64,000 nt of DNA from Thalassia testudinum (lineage: Eukaryota; Streptophyta; Magnoliopsida; Alismatales; Hydrocharitaceae). The DNA lies in assembly GCA_037157565.1 (NCBI GenBank), contig JAZHRO010000024.1:18172501-18236500 (forward strand), read 5' to 3'. The translations under genes were made by a program, and so were the position numbers. Shown here one piece after another: positions 46,096 through 58,729 of this stretch; the first letter of the stretch is position 1, and each line of letters opens with the position of its first letter. The notes beneath the pieces were generated by a model. That model ran no database searches and had not been told where the DNA came from. It saw nothing but the letters and a program-made list of their open reading frames with translations.

Positions 46096-46400
46096 ATCTC
46101 CCCTTTTTAGATGATGACAAAACTATAAGTAATAATCCAAAAAGTTCTCCCCCTTTTTGATATTATCAAAAAGGTTTCATCAATTTTAATTCTCCTACTC
46201 CCCCTTAAAACATGTTCTTCTAATTTTGGGTTAATTTCCTCTTTTTAACAAGAGTAACAAAATGCCCCTTTTTATAATAACAAGATAGCTATATAATTAG
46301 CTCCCCTTATCTAAAGGAAATATAACTAACTTTTAAATCCTCCCCCTTAATGATGGACAAATAGCTTATCAATTTTAACAACTCCCCCTATCTAGATGCT
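46096..46400 (-). promoter_or_regulatory. Series of polypurine tracts before the 3' LTR
   Basis: On the plus strand, clear CTCCCC(C)TT-type blocks start at about 46098, 46147, 46198, 46301, 46340 and 46382, with a weaker one at 46264. On the element's strand these read A/G-rich AAGGGGGAG-like tracts. The one adjoining the LTR would be the functional plus-strand primer. Repeated tracts of this type are described for Sireviruses. Confidence 0.7.
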
Positions 46401-46430
46401 ATTAAAAGAAAATAGGGTTGAGAGTGTAGC

Positions 46431-49171
46431 TGTTACGACCCGATTCCCGAATCCCTACGAGACACGAGAATCGGACCGACTCGACTGATCCCATGACCCA
46501 GTCGTCCAACGAGAAAGTAACTAAAAGAGCAGTAAAAGAAACCACATTCACCATGTATATAACTAGCAGTAACAAAATACAGTAGTAAAGAAAAGAAATA
46601 CTACAATATACACCACCACAACAGTAAAGAAATAAACATGTACATAAATATAATGCTTACAACAAAAGAGTACAGGGGTAACAGAAACTACTCACTACAA
46701 CAGAAGGAAAAGTACAGTGGGTACTACACAAGTAAACTACTAGGCTCTACTAGGCCCAGCACTCTCTGCAGCCGCTGACTCTGGCTGCTCAACACCTGGT
46801 CCTGAAAAGGTGACAAAGGTGACATGTCAGCGAAACGCTGAGTAGAGTGGCAACCAAAAGCTGAGAAAAACAGCAAGGTGGACATCAGCTGTTATATTTT
46901 TAATCTCTTTCTTTATCTTTCCATTTATTCATTATTGAATTATTTCTCAGATTTTTCTCATGATCTTGAATGTTCCTCGTGGGAACGATCTTGATTGCAG
47001 TCTTTTCCGAAAAGTAGAAGTAACACGTGGTGCTTCCCTGGCCGGGAGAGTCCCTCGTGGTGGTCCTACCCTCAGTCAACCACCCCAAGGTCACTGACAG
47101 ACGTAACGGTGACTACGGCACGTGCGATAAACGCACGGGTAGCTACCCCGTACTGGCACGCGGTCAGTCGTTTCTGTTAACGGGTGCGCCCCAAAGCACA
47201 GCACGGAACCAATATAGGGAAGAGCCCTCTCAGTAACAGGGGTCCAACCCCTCCACAGTAACTAAACAGGGGTCTTGCCCCTCCACAGTCCGCGCACCCT
47301 CGCCTGACTACCCTAGTTTGCCCAGTGGGCCTAACAAGTCGGTGTACGAGGCTAGCAGAACCCCGGGGCCCGTGGGGTGGCTAGTGCTCTCCCTACACTA
47401 GTAGCTCTCCTCGATACTGTGTACACAAGGGCCAAAAGTCGGTACAAAGTGGCCAGACCTAACCCCAGGTCCCTGGAGTGGCTAGCTCCGCTCTGCACTA
47501 AATAGGGGGACAGTCGCTCTCCTTGGTACTCTGTACTCAAAGGCCAGCTCACTTCCCCAATTCTATTCCATTCACTTCTCAGGAGCTCTACTCCTAATTC
47601 CCCGTAGGGTTCATGCTCATTTTTCTTTAACTCAACCAATTTAGGTTTCATCATTTCAGCTTTATATTCATACAACCCATGTTCTCAACAATACTTATCC
47701 ATTCATAAATAGGCAACTGTTAACCAATTACAGGCAGTTATCATTTTCCTTTCTACTTTTCAAAGACTGCAATATATATATTCAATCTAGTTTTCCAGTC
47801 CTAGGATTCATGCCACATCCTAGGATCTATCATTCAATCTAGTTTTTCAGTCCTACGATTCATGCCATACCCTATGATCTATCATTCAATCTAGTTTTTC
47901 AGTCCTAGGATTCATGCAATACCCTAGAATCTACTAATTATTTCACAAGTGCATAAATTTTGATAAATAATTAAATGAGTCACTCTACCCGCAAAACCGG
48001 GAGTACTGGAGGCGAAATCGGCAAGCCCGCGCGCCTCTGCAACCCCTAGAGCCGCAACAAAATGGGGTCCTAACACAAGGATCAATTGCAAGGAGCTACT
48101 CAGAACAGTATACAATTACTGTAAACAGGTAGAGAAACTAAATCTGAGAAGAATGAAACTTAAAATGCGGAAAACTGACTCCGAACGGACCCTAAACGGG
48201 TCGAAAATGACAAGTCTGCCCAAAATCAGACGTCTGGAACTTCTTCCAGACGTCTTAAATGATAGCTCAGGTCATACCTTGATCTGCGCGGTCCTTCAGA
48301 CGTCCAGAAGCCTGCTGAACCGTCTGGACTTAGTTTCCAGACGTCCGACTGTCACTCCGAATGTCTGGAGACCCTCTTCGTCGTCTGGTGCTGTGCCCAG
48401 ACGTTCGATCTGTGTGGGATGGCGTGCCCTTGCGCCTTCCCGAATGGGTCCTACACACACGCGGCCGTCCTCAACATGAAACGATGCAGAAGCCTTCAGC
48501 GGAACGGCTGCATAGCCGTACACGCGAAAGAAGAAGGTAAAAATATCGTACCTTTCAGACATCTGGACCTTCCTCCAGACGTCTCCTGCGTCGTCTGGAC
48601 GTATGTCCAGACGTCTGATTCTGGGAAATTTTCCCAGAATCAAGACCTCCTCGCCCTCCGCCTGTAGCGCACGGCCGTGCCGCGCCACGCCCGCCTACTG
48701 CCTGAGCTGCAGCAGCTCCTCCCCAGCACCACGCGCCTGCTGCGTAACCGCCGGCCGGCCCTGGCTACTCCGGCGAGCTCGCAACCTCGCGATCGAGCTC
48801 TTTCTCTCCCTCTCGCAACAGCCCCTCCTCCCACGCACTCACAGCAGCTGTTGCGGCTGCCCTCGCCCGCTCACGCTCTCGCTGACAGGAAGAAGAAGAA
48901 GAAGGCGGTGGAGTGAGGGTAAGGGAGAGGAGAGGGGTATTTGAAGGCTGCCGAGGGGAGAGAGAGAGAAAAAGCTGTCTGCGCCTGCAGGGAGGAAGGA
49001 AAGAGAAGAAGGAGGGCGGTTGTTCAGTCTACGTGCGCATGCGCGCAAACGCAAACCCATACGCCAAAAAAATTAATTTCCAGACGTCTAGGAAGGTTTC
49101 CAGACATCTGACCAGACGTCTGGACCAACTCCCAAACGCCTTAAATGACGTTTGATGCCAGGGTTATAACA
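46431..49171 (-). repeat. 3' LTR of the chromovirus
   Basis: Collinear with the 5' LTR throughout. Six exact AGACGTCT sites (48228, 48248, 48577, 48609, 49082, 49114). The same triplicated phrase occurs at about 47780-47930. Confidence 0.9.
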
Positions 49172-49286
49172 ACATAACAAACTCAAAGGAAGTTTCGTCC
49201 CCGAAACTTGCACTAACTAGGGTGCGGAAAAGAACGATATAACAAACTAAAAGAGGATCAAAACTGGTTCGAAAAGATGTACCTGT

Positions 49287-49421
49287 AAAAAGCTCCGGGT
49301 ACCGCTCTCGCATCGCTGCCTCAGGCTCCCAGGTAGCCTCCTCGTACCGCTGGCTCCTCCACAAAACCTTCACCAAAGGTACTTGCTTCCGTCTCAGACT
49401 GCGGACGGCTCTGTTGAGAAT
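49287..49421 (-). pseudogene. Chromodomain of the Ty3 integrase
   Basis: After an in-frame TAA (49424-49422) replacing a usual Gln, the sequence continues with LVKVLWRSQRYEEATWEPEA and RYPELF. This is the chromodomain of Tekay/Del-type chromoviruses, which read heterochromatin marks to guide integration. Confidence 0.88.
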
Positions 49422-49424
49422 TTA

Positions 49425-50787
49425 CACTGGCCGCTCGGGGTAGGTCAGGTCGTCGCCCACCTCGACGCTCTCGTGACTCAGGACGTGACAGGGATCAGCA
49501 ACGTACTTCCTAAGGTTGGACACGTGGAACACGTCATGCACACCAGAAAGCTGGGGAGGAAGGGCAAGCCTGTAAGCAACGGGTCCAACCCGCTCCAGGA
49601 CCTCAAAGGACCCCACGAACCTCGACGCGAGCTTCCCTCTCACCCCAAACCGCTGCAGGCCCTTCATGGGTGAAACGCGAAGGAAGACGTGGTCCCCAAC
49701 CTCAAACTACACCTCTCTGCATTTCCGGTCTGCATAGCTTTTCTGTATGCTCCTGACAGTGCAGAGTCGCCTGTGAATCTACTAAACCACCTCCTAACTC
49801 TGCCGGATCAGCCTGGGGCCAACCTCCCACTTGGTCCCCACCTCAACCCAACTCAAGGGTGCCGTACACCTCCGTCCGTACAGAGCCACATAGGGTGCCA
49901 TGCCGATGCTCGAGTGATAACTGTTATTATATGCAAACTCCGTCGAGGCAAGTGCTCCTCCCAAGAGCCCCTCCAGTCCAGTAACAAGCACGCAAAAGGT
50001 CCTCAAGTGTCTGTATCGTGCGCTCAGACTGTCTGTCCGTCTGGGGGTGATAAGATGTACTGAACCTCAACCGCATCCCCAGGGCCAGCTGAAACTCAGC
50101 CCAAAAGTGGGACGTAAAGCAGGTATCCCGATCGGATATGATCTCCCGCGGAACTCCGTGTAGACATACCACGTCGCGGATATACCTCTCTGCCAACTGT
50201 GCTAGTCCCCAGGTGACTCGGATCGGCAAGAAACATGCCATCTTCGTCAATCTGTCAACGATTACCCAGACTGCGTCGTGTCCTCGCTGGGTAACAGGTA
50301 AGCCCACCACCAAGTCCATGGTGATGCTCTCCCACTTCCACTTTGGCATTGGAAGTGGCTGTAGCAGCCCTACAGGCCTCCGATGCTCGGCTTTCACCTG
50401 CTGGAACACTAAACACTGCTATACGAATTCACCCACATCCCGCTTCATTCCCCTCCACCAAAAGTCACGTCTCAAGTCATGGTACATCTTCTTGTTTCCG
50501 GGATGTATGGTGAATCTGGAACCGTGTGCCTCAGTCAGGAGCTCTCTCAACAGCTCCTCGTCTCTGGGAACGCACAGACGTCCCCTCATGCGCAGCACCT
50601 GGTCTGTAAAAGAGAAGTCCCTCGGGTCTCCTGATAGTACTCTGTCATGCAAGGACTGCAAGTACGGGTTGGCCATCTGTCCTGTGATGATGCGATCTAT
50701 CAACTCTGACCTCATCTGTCGCGTCACAGTCACTGCCCCACAGTACCCCTGTAACTCTAGGGGTCGCCAACTGCTCATCTCCTTCAA
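49425..50787 (-). pseudogene. Ty3 integrase
   Basis: The zinc-binding part (EAHGSRFTIHPG, MYHDLRRDFWW) is followed by the catalytic core with VVGLPVTQRGHDAVWVIVDR, IISDRDTCFTSHFW and TSYHPQTDRQSERTIQTLED, giving the D,D,E set. The C-part has FHVSNLRKYV. Stops or frame changes near 50415 and 49930 and in the 49790-49670 interval break it. Confidence 0.93.
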
Positions 50788-50805
50788 GAGGCACCAACTC
50801 TACAC

Positions 50806-51500
50806 CTACAAACTAGCCAAGTGTGCGGGTGCCTTCCGGCTCAAGGCGTCAGCCACCACGTTGGCCTTTCCCGGGTGGTAGGAAATGCTGCAGTCATAGT
50901 CCTTCAGGAGCTCCAACCAACGTCTTTGTCTTATGTTGAGCTCCTTCTGATCAAACAGGTATCTGAGGCTCTTGTGATCTGTGAAAATCTCGAAGGTCTC
51001 ACCGTACAAGTAGTGTCTCCAGGTCTACAGCGCGAAGACGACAGCTGCCAACTCCAGGTCGTGGGTAGAGTAGCTATGCTCATGGGGCTTCAGTTGCTGC
51101 GAAGCGTAAGCGACAACGTGACCCCTCTGCATGAGCACACCTCCTAACCCCTGCAAAGAGGCGTCCGTGTACACAACAAACCCACTACTACTGTCTGGGA
51201 TGGTGAGCACGGGAACCGAAGTAGCTTCTCCTTCAGCTCCTGAAAACACGCCTCACAGGCGTCTGTCCAAGTAAAGGGCACGTCCTTCCGGGTCAACTGT
51301 GTCATAGGACGTGCAATCTGTGAAAAGCCCCTGATAAACCGCCTGTAGTAGCCTGCCAGTCCCAAGAAACTGCGAATCTCAGTAACCGTACGCGGTCTCT
51401 CCCACCTGAGCACTACCTCGACCTTGGCTGGGTCCGCAACCAAGCATCCCCAGAGATCACATGACCTAAGAAGGTCACTTCCCTCAACCAGAACTCGCAC
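50806..51500 (-). pseudogene. Ty3 RT connection and RNase H
   Basis: The connection reads [17 protein letters not shown]. After a frameshift near 51235 come [31 protein letters not shown], a stop where Lys is usual (near 51030), then [11 protein letters not shown] and [10 protein letters not shown]. All RNase H blocks are recognisable but the frame is broken twice. Confidence 0.92.
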
Positions 51501-52429
51501 TTGTTGTATTTGGTGTACAGCCTACGTCGTCTCAGTGTGTCTAGAACCATCCGCAAGTGTTGTCCGTGCTGCGTCTGATCTCGAGAATAAATGAGCACAT
51601 CATCAATGAATACCACCACGAACTGGTCCAAGTATGGTCTAAACACCCGGTTCATCAAGTCCATGAAAGCAGTGGGGGCATTGGTTAGCCCAAACGGCAT
51701 GACCAGAAACTCGTAGTGTCCGTACCGGGTGTGGAAAGCTGTCTTGGAGACGTCTGCCTCCTTGATCCTCAACTGGTGGTATCTAGACCTCAAGTCGATC
51801 TTGGAAAATACCGTGGCACCTCGCAACTGGTCAAACAAGTCATCGATCCTTGGCAGCGGATATCTGTTCTTGATGGTGACCCTATTCAACTGTCGGTAGT
51901 CCACACAAAGGCGTAGGGTGCCATCTTTCTTCTTTACAAACAGTACCGGGGCTCCCCAGGGAGACGCGCTGGGCCTCACAAAGCCCTTCTCCAAAAGATC
52001 CTGCAACTGGGACTTGAGCTCTCGCAGCTCGAGTGGTGCCATCCTGTACGGTGCTGTGGAGATGGGGCAGGTCCCTGGTACCAGTGAGATCTCAAACTCG
52101 ATCTCACGCTCGGGCGGTAGTCCTGGCAACTCGTCTGGGAACACGTTGGGATACTCTCTGACCACCGGGATACTCTGGAAGTCTGCCACAGGGCTAGGCT
52201 CTACCACCACACAAGCTAGGAAGCCATCACACCCCTGGCTCAAAAGTCTTGCCGCCTGAAGTGCAGAAATGCACCTGAAGCCTCCGTCCACTGGCTGACC
52301 GTGGAACTCGAAAGAAGGCAACTCTGGTATGGAGAAGATGATCTTTCTCTCAAAACAGTCCACCAAGGCGTGGTAAGCGGACAGCCAGTCCATCCTTAGA
52401 ATTAGACCAAAGTCCTCCATCTGTATCAT
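51413..52429 (-). pseudogene. Ty3 reverse transcriptase
   Basis: 338 open residues include [74 protein letters not shown] and the active site [11 protein letters not shown]. The frame is then lost after VTFLGHVIS (near 51450) and resumes in another phase with [13 protein letters not shown]. Confidence 0.95.
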
Positions 52430-52740
52430 ATTAGGTCAGCGAGAAGGCTGTGTCCCCCAATACTTACCTCGCAACCCGTGTATACCTCCTCAGCTACAAA
52501 CAGCTGACTACTCGGACCTCTGATCACGAATGGATCCTCTAACAGCACACAATCCTGCCCCAAACTAACCGCGAAATTGACGGCGACAAACGAGTGCGTA
52601 GCGCCAGAATCGAAAAGCGTGTAAACGAGTGTGCCGGAAACTGAAACCATACCTGCCACCACTGATTCCGAAGCTCTGGCATCCCTGTGTGTCAGGGCGT
52701 TGATACGCCCCTCAGCCCTAGGTGCGAACAAGGCAGCCAC
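52426..52740 (-). pseudogene. Ty3 aspartic protease
   Basis: The active-site block TLFDSGATHSFVA is intact, with FVIRGPSSQLF downstream. Overlaps the start of the RT frame by a few bases in a different phase. Confidence 0.88.
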
Positions 52741-52878
52741 ACTCTATGTCGAACGGGTAGCTGCTGGCCGGTACCCTCCCCGCGACTGCTGTCCTCCTCG
52801 CGCCTGAAACCCGCGGCCTCCTGCTCGCCCTTTGGTGCTCGGCACGGGAAGCATCTGTTGACCTCCTATCCTAGATGG

Positions 52879-52920
52879 GCAGTCCCTCCTGATGTGGCCC
52901 GACTGGCCACACTGGTAGCA
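52879..52920 (-). pseudogene. Ty3 gag zinc knuckle
   Basis: CYQCGQSGHIRRDC is a perfect CX2CX4HX4C retroviral knuckle at the end of gag. Confidence 0.9.
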
Positions 52921-53073
52921 GAGGGGAACTCGACTCCCGCCCTCAGTGGGTCCCTACTATCGGCTGGGCAGGGGTCCGGTGTTAGCAGCTGGCCCCTGTC
53001 AAGGGCCCCCAAAGGCCACTGATGGCCCTGCAAAACGTAACGGCTCTCCTGCGGGCGCCACGTGTCTCCTCTC

Positions 53074-53770
53074 TCACCGGCCGTGTGAGAAGTCTGGCTG
53101 ATAGGGCCTCTTCCGCCCGCTTTCAGTATCTCGCGCGGACGAGTTGGTCTCTTCGTATGTCATAGCTGCCTCCACCACCCTCGTGAACGTAGGCAGCTTC
53201 AGGGGTTTGACATACCCCCGAATCGCAGGTCGGAGCCCCTCGGTGAACCTCCAAAGGCGCTCCTCCTCAGTGGCCACTGCTGTCGCTGCGAAGCGAGACA
53301 ACTCTAGAAAACGCGTGCGATACGCGCTCACGGTCATCGTCCCCTGGCGGAGAGTGTGGAACTCCCGCCACCTCTGGTCCTGCCACGTCTGGGGAAAGTA
53401 CTGCTCGCAGAAGAGGGTGACGAACCGGTCCCAGGTCAGCTCGTCCCTCTCCTGTCCCCTGACCGCCCTCCACCACCTGTGTGCCGCGCTCTCCAGCTAG
53501 TACGTGGCAAAGGCCATGCGACACTCCACCGAGGGGCGAAGGGTGTCGAAAACCTTCTCGATCTGCTCGAGCCAGTCCTCTGCCTCGGTCTGGTCCTCAT
53601 CCCCCTTGAAGGAGGGGGGCTTCAGCTTCCGGAACTGTCCGAAAAGCTTGAAGTGGCGCTGCAGTGGAATGCTGGTGCACCTCCAGGTAAAGAAGCCTCG
53701 TGCACAGAAGTGTCGGAGGAAGGTGGGGGCGGTGGCAGCCCATCCCCTCCCCCGCATCCAGCGCCATGTT
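53074..53770 (-). pseudogene. Ty3 gag (retrotransposon gag domain), frameshifted
   Basis: It reads FRKLKPPSFKGDEDQTEAED and WLEQIEKVFDTLRPSVECRM, then after a frame change RTRFLELSRFAATAVATEEE and LWRFTEGLRPAIRGYV. This is the typical chromovirus gag. At least two frameshifts (near 53510 and 53300) are needed. Confidence 0.88.
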
Positions 53771-54167
53771 CGTTGCGTGGTCTCATAGAGGACTCCCCTT
53801 CCGCAGTCCCAGGGAGAGGAGCTCGTGGCAGCGGGTGGAGCTCCTATCGCACGATGTCCCGTATCAGCTGGGCGAGGTCCTGGGCCTAAATGTCCGGAAG
53901 CAGTGGCTGGTCCACTGAAACGTCGACCTCAACGCGCGCACCCCTCCGACCTCGTCCTCGGCCGCGCCCGCGGCCCGCCTCGCTAGTCCCACGTCGAGGC
54001 ATCTCCTGCAAGGAGACGCGAAAATAGAACGGAAACACGTCAATAAGAAACGATATATAACGAAGAAGTCTAAGAGCTTATGTCAAAAGAAACGTTGTGG
54101 TGGCTACTCTAGTTACAGACACGTGAATTGGTTATTTTCCAGTCAGTTGGTTTACTTCTCGGGACGA

Positions 54168-54183
54168 CCTTGCTCTGATACCA
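54168..54183 (-). promoter_or_regulatory. Primer-binding site of the chromovirus (tRNA-iMet)
   Basis: TGGTATCAGAGCAAGG on the minus strand, separated by three bases from the LTR end. This is the standard initiator-methionine tRNA complement of plant LTR elements. Confidence 0.92.
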
Positions 54184-54186
54184 TCT

Positions 54187-56922
54187 TGTTACGACTCGAT
54201 TCCCGAATCCCTACGAGACACGAGAATCGGACCGTCTCGACTGATCCCAAGACCCAGTCGTCCAACGAGAAAGTAACTAAAAGAGCAGTAAAAGAAACCA
54301 CATTCACCATGTATATAACTAGCAGCAGCAACATACAGCAGTAAAGAAAAGAAATACTACAGTATACACCACCACAACAGTAAAGAAATAAACATGTACA
54401 TAAATATGATGCTTACAACAAAAGAGTACGGGGGTAACAGAAACTACTCACTACAACAGAAGGAAAAGTACAGTGGGTACTACACAAGTAAACTACTGGG
54501 CTCTACTAGGCCCACCACCCTCTGCAGCCGCCGACTCTGGCTGCTCAACACCTGGTCCTGAAAAGGTAACAAAGGTGACACGTCAGCGAAACGCTGAGTA
54601 AAGTGGCAACCAAAAGCTAAGAAAAACAGCAAGGTGGATATCAGCTGTTATATTTTTAATCTCTTTCTTTATCTTTCCATTTATTCATTATTGAATTATT
54701 TCTCAGATCTTTCTCTTGATCTTGAATGTTCCTCATGGGAACGATTTTGATTGCAATCTTTTCCGAAAAGTAGGAGTAACACGTGGTACTCCCCTGGCCG
54801 GACGAGTCCCCCGTGGTGGTCCTACCCTCAGTCAACCACCCCAAGGTCACTGACAGATATAACGGTGACTACGGCATGCGCGATAAATGCACGGGTAGCT
54901 ACCTCGCACTGGCACGCGGTCAGTCGTTTCCGTTAACGGGTGCGCCCCAAAGCACAGCATGGAACCAGTATAGGGTAGAGCCCTCTCAGTAACAGGGGTC
55001 CAGTCCCTCCACAGTAACTAAACAGGAGTCTTGCCCCTCCACAGTCCGCGCACCCTCGCCTAACTACCCTGGTTTGCCCAGTGGGCCTAACAAGTCGGTG
55101 CAGGAGGCTAGCAGAACCCCGGGACCCGTGGGGTGGCTAGTGCTCTCCCTACACTAGTAGCTCTCCTTGGTACTGTGTACACGAGGGTCAAAAGTCGGTA
55201 CAAAGTAGCCAGACCTAACCCCAGGTCCATGGGGTGGCTAGCTCCGCTCTGCACTAAACAGGGGGACAGTCGCTCTCCTTGGTACTCCGTAATCAAGGGC
55301 GAGCTCACTTCCCCAATTCTATTCCATTCACTTCTCAGGAGCTCTACTCCTAATTCCCCGTAGGGTTCATGCTCATTTTTCTTTAACTCAACCAATTTAG
55401 GTTTCATCATTTCAGCTTTATATTCATATAACCCATGTTCTCAACAATACTTATCCATTCATAAACAGGCAACTGTTAACCAATTACAGGCAATCATCGT
55501 TTTCCTTTCTACTTTTCAAAGACTGTAATATATATATTCAATCTAGTTTTCCAGTCCTAGGATTCATGCCACATCCTAGGATCTATCATTCAATCTAGTT
55601 TTTCAGTCCTACGATTCATGCCATACCCTAGGATCTATCATTCAATCTAGTTTTTCAGTCCTAGGATTCATGCAATACCCTAGAATCTACTAATTATTTC
55701 ACAAGTGCATAATTTTTGATAAATAATTAAAGGGGCCACTCTACCCGCAAAATCGGGAGTACTGGAGGCGAAATCGGCAAGCCCGCGCGCCTCTGCAACC
55801 CCTAGAGCCGCAACGGAACGGGGTCCTAACACAAGGATGAATTGCAAGGAGCTACTCAAAACAGTATACAATTACTGTAAACAGGTAGAGAAACTAAATC
55901 TAAGAAGAACGAAACTTGAAACGCGGAAAACGGACTCCGAACGGACCCTAAACGGGTCGAAAACGACAAGTCTACCCAAAATCAGATGTCTGGAACTTCT
56001 TCCACACGTCTTAAATGATAGCTTAGGTCATACCTTGATCTGCGCGGTCCTTCAGACATCCAGAAGCCCGCTGAACCGTCTGGACTTAGTTTCCAGACGT
56101 CCGACTGTCACTCCGGATGTCTGGAGACCCTCTCTGTCGTCTGGTGCTGTGCCCAGACGTTCAATCTGTGTGGGATGGCGTGCCCTTGCGCCTTCCCGAA
56201 CAGGTCCTGCACACACACGCGGCCGTCCTCAACACGAAATGATGCACAAGCCTTCGGCGGAACGGCTACATGGCCGTACACGCGAAAGAAGAAGAAGGTA
56301 AAAATATCGTACCTTTCAGACCTCTGGACCTTCCTCTAGACGTCTCCTGCGTCGTCTGGACGTATGTCCAGACGTCTGATTCTGGGAAATTTTCCTAGAA
56401 TCAGGACCTCCTCGCCCTCCGCCCGCAGCGCACGGCCGTGCCGCGCCTGCCTGCTGCCTGAGCTGCAGCAGCTCCTCCCCAGCACCACGCGCCTGCTGCG
56501 CAACCGCCGGCCGGCCCTGGCAGTTCCGGCGAGCTCGCAACCTCGCGATCAAGCTCTCTCTCTCCCTCTCGCAGCAGCCCCTCCTCCCACGCACTCACAA
56601 CAACCGCTGAGGCTGCCCTCGCCCGCTCACGCTCTCGCTGACAGGAAGAAGAAGAAGGCGATGGAGTGAGGGTGAGGGAGAGGAGAGGGGTATTTGAAGG
56701 CTGTCGAGGGGAGAGAGAGAAAAAGCTGTCTGCTCCTACAGGGAGGAAGGAAAGAGAAGAAGGAGGGCGGCTGTTCAGTCTGCGCGTGCATGCACGCAGA
56801 CGCAAACCCGTACGTCGAAAAAATTAATTTCCAGACGTCTGGGAAGGCTTCCAGACGTCTGACCAGATATCTGGACCAACTCCCAGACGTCTTAAACGAC
56901 GTTTGATGCCAGGGTTATAACA
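54187..56922 (-). repeat. 5' LTR of the chromovirus
   Basis: It starts TGTTATAACCCTGGC and ends GTCGTAACA. Five exact AGACGTCT sites (56338, 56370, 56833, 56853, 56885) lie in its first 600 bp. A possible TATA variant TTCAAATACC is near 56690. CG-rich pyrimidine/purine leader follows. The second half has the triplicated phrase caatctagtttt..cctaggattcatgcc (about 55540-55680). Confidence 0.9.
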
Positions 56923-57216
56923 GTAACTCACTTACCATGGCCAATAGAATGGCCTAAATGGAGGTTGATGCCAAATTGGATGGGGCTCCCATCCGAAGTT
57001 TGGAGGTTCGGGCATCGGTACCTGTCTTCAATCGAGCGGTCGACGTGTGGCGGTTTAATCACCCACCAGTCTTCTTGTCGATCTTCTCATCTTCCTCTTT
57101 GGTCTACTCCTTGGCCCTCCCAATTCGAGTTGACCATTCTTCATCTTGTAATTCCAATCCTTGATGTTGAAATCTTTGCAACCTAAAAAATAAGTTTCTA
57201 ATTCTTTCCTCAGTAT

Positions 57217-58677
57217 CTATGTCAATTTGGATACGGATCTGTTAGTAGGTCTCCTTGAGGGAGATCCTTTCTCATCCTTATGACTAGGGCTAACTTTATC
57301 ATTAGAAAAGTCATCTAATTTGTTCATCAATTTATTAGATTCTTCCCTAAGACATGTAAATTCATTTTCAATAGCATTTATCTTGGTCTTTAAATCATAA
57401 ATTTCCATTTTTAAACTAGAATTTTCCATAATCAATTTACTATTTTCACTCATTAGGTCATTGTTTTCAAACAACAAATTTTCATTTTTCGAACTGGAAC
57501 TAGTTTTTAGATCCCTAAGTTGAATCTCTAACCATTCATTTTTAAATTTAAGAAAGCTAAGATTCTTTTTAATATTTTTATTTTCTATCTTTAATGACTT
57601 ACTAATTTCATAAAGCACATCAAAGGCGTCTTGTAATTCAGAGTTTACCTCATCATTACCGTCGTTGCTCTCACTATCACTCATCATGGCCATGAAGCCC
57701 ATGCAAGCAACTTCATCCTTTTCAGAATCTTCCTCTTCTTCCGAGCTTGAGTCGTCTGATGTAGCTTGGAACGCCTTCTTTTTGTATTTCTTTTCCTTCT
57801 CCTTCCTCTTCTCCTTCTTGAGAAGAGGGCACTCAGGTCAAAGATACCCTTTTTCATTGCAATGGTAGCAACGTCTCAGACTACCTCGCTCTTTATCTTC
57901 CTTCTCTTTCTTTTCTCTCTTAGAATCCCTACAAAACTTGGAAATTTTCTTAAGTAAAATCCTAAGGTCTCTGTCGTCGAAACTTACCTCGGTGTCTGAA
58001 ACAGTTTTAAAGGCCAAATTCTTTCTTAGCCTTGGCTCCGGTGTTTTGTTCTTCTTCAACTTCGTCTCATAGGCCATAAGGTTTCCTAAGAGGTCTTCCA
58101 TATTGAGCTCTTCAATGTCATTCGCCTCCTCAATGGTGGTGACCTATTCCCATTCTGGTCTAAGGGAACGAAGTAGCTTTCTTTGAAGCTCCCCCTTGAT
58201 GAAGGTCTTTCCTAAGGACTTAAGGTTGTTCACTGTGAGAGTGAACCTGGTGTTCATCTCACTCAAGGACTCATTAGATTTCATTGAAACAGATTCAAAT
58301 TCTTGAGATAAAATATTCATTTTATAAGCTCTTACCTTAGACGTACCTTCGTGAGTTACCTCTAGAGTGTGCCAAATCTCGCATGCAGTGGCGCATTGCA
58401 AGATGCGGTTGAATTCTTCTGGGCTCAACGCACAATACAATGTGTTCATTGTCTTTGCATTGAGAGAGTCTCGGATTTGCTGCTGTGAATAGCCTCCCGC
58501 AGATCTCTCTAGGATGTTAAATGGGGTCTCGCACCTAGCTCAAATGGTGAAGTCGTTGGCTTGAAGCCACGTCTTCATCCTGAGCTTCCAATACCCATAG
58601 TTGCTCCCATTGAAGTAGGGAGGACAGGTAGTGGACGGCCCCTCGACGTGTTTTGTTACAGTGATGCTTCCCTTCAT
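57217..58677 (-). pseudogene. Copia gag (UBN2-type, zinc knuckle, coiled coil), broken
   Basis: ATG at 58677, directly downstream of the primer-binding site. The N-part reads PPYFNGSNYGYWKLRM, a typical Copia gag (UBN2-like) signature. The middle has CATACEIWHTLEVTHEGTSK and SLRPEW. A zinc knuckle near 57870-57825 should be CX2CX4HX4C, but its His reads Tyr (CYHCNEKGY) and a stop follows within the knuckle. The C-part (57702-57217) opens MGFMAMMSDSES and is a long Lys/Glu/Asn-rich coiled coil. A stop at 58540 and frame changes break the reading frame. Confidence 0.85.
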
Positions 58678-58729
58678 GATTGCTTGTCGATGTGTGACAT
58701 CGATACACAAAGCCTGCTCTGATACCAAA

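Larger units (their letters stand above)
46431..56922 (-). mobile_element. Ty3/Gypsy chromovirus, Tekay/Del-like, 10.5 kb
   Basis: A full-length element with LTRs 46431-49171 (3', 2,741 bp) and 54187-56922 (5', 2,736 bp), both TG...CA, and a near-perfect target duplication GTAGC/GTAAC. The 16-nt primer-binding site TGGTATCAGAGCAAGG (54183-54168) matches tRNA-iMet exactly. Minus-strand order is gag, CCHC knuckle, protease, RT, RNase H, integrase, chromodomain: a chromovirus, with the long LTRs of the Tekay/Del clade. Several frameshifts and stops make it non-autonomous today. LTR divergence is about 4% over the first 160 bp by eye, so insertion is moderately recent. It sits inside the Sirevirus-like element. 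Confidence 0.93.

Noticed and set aside
48153..48944. Multiple open frames in the 3' LTR of the chromovirus
   Set aside because: They recur in the 5' LTR with different stops, lie in LTR sequence and match nothing known; not genes.
50138..50881. Plus-strand open frame of 247 residues
   Set aside because: Shadow of the Ty3 integrase coding strand; GC-rich antisense frame with no domain.
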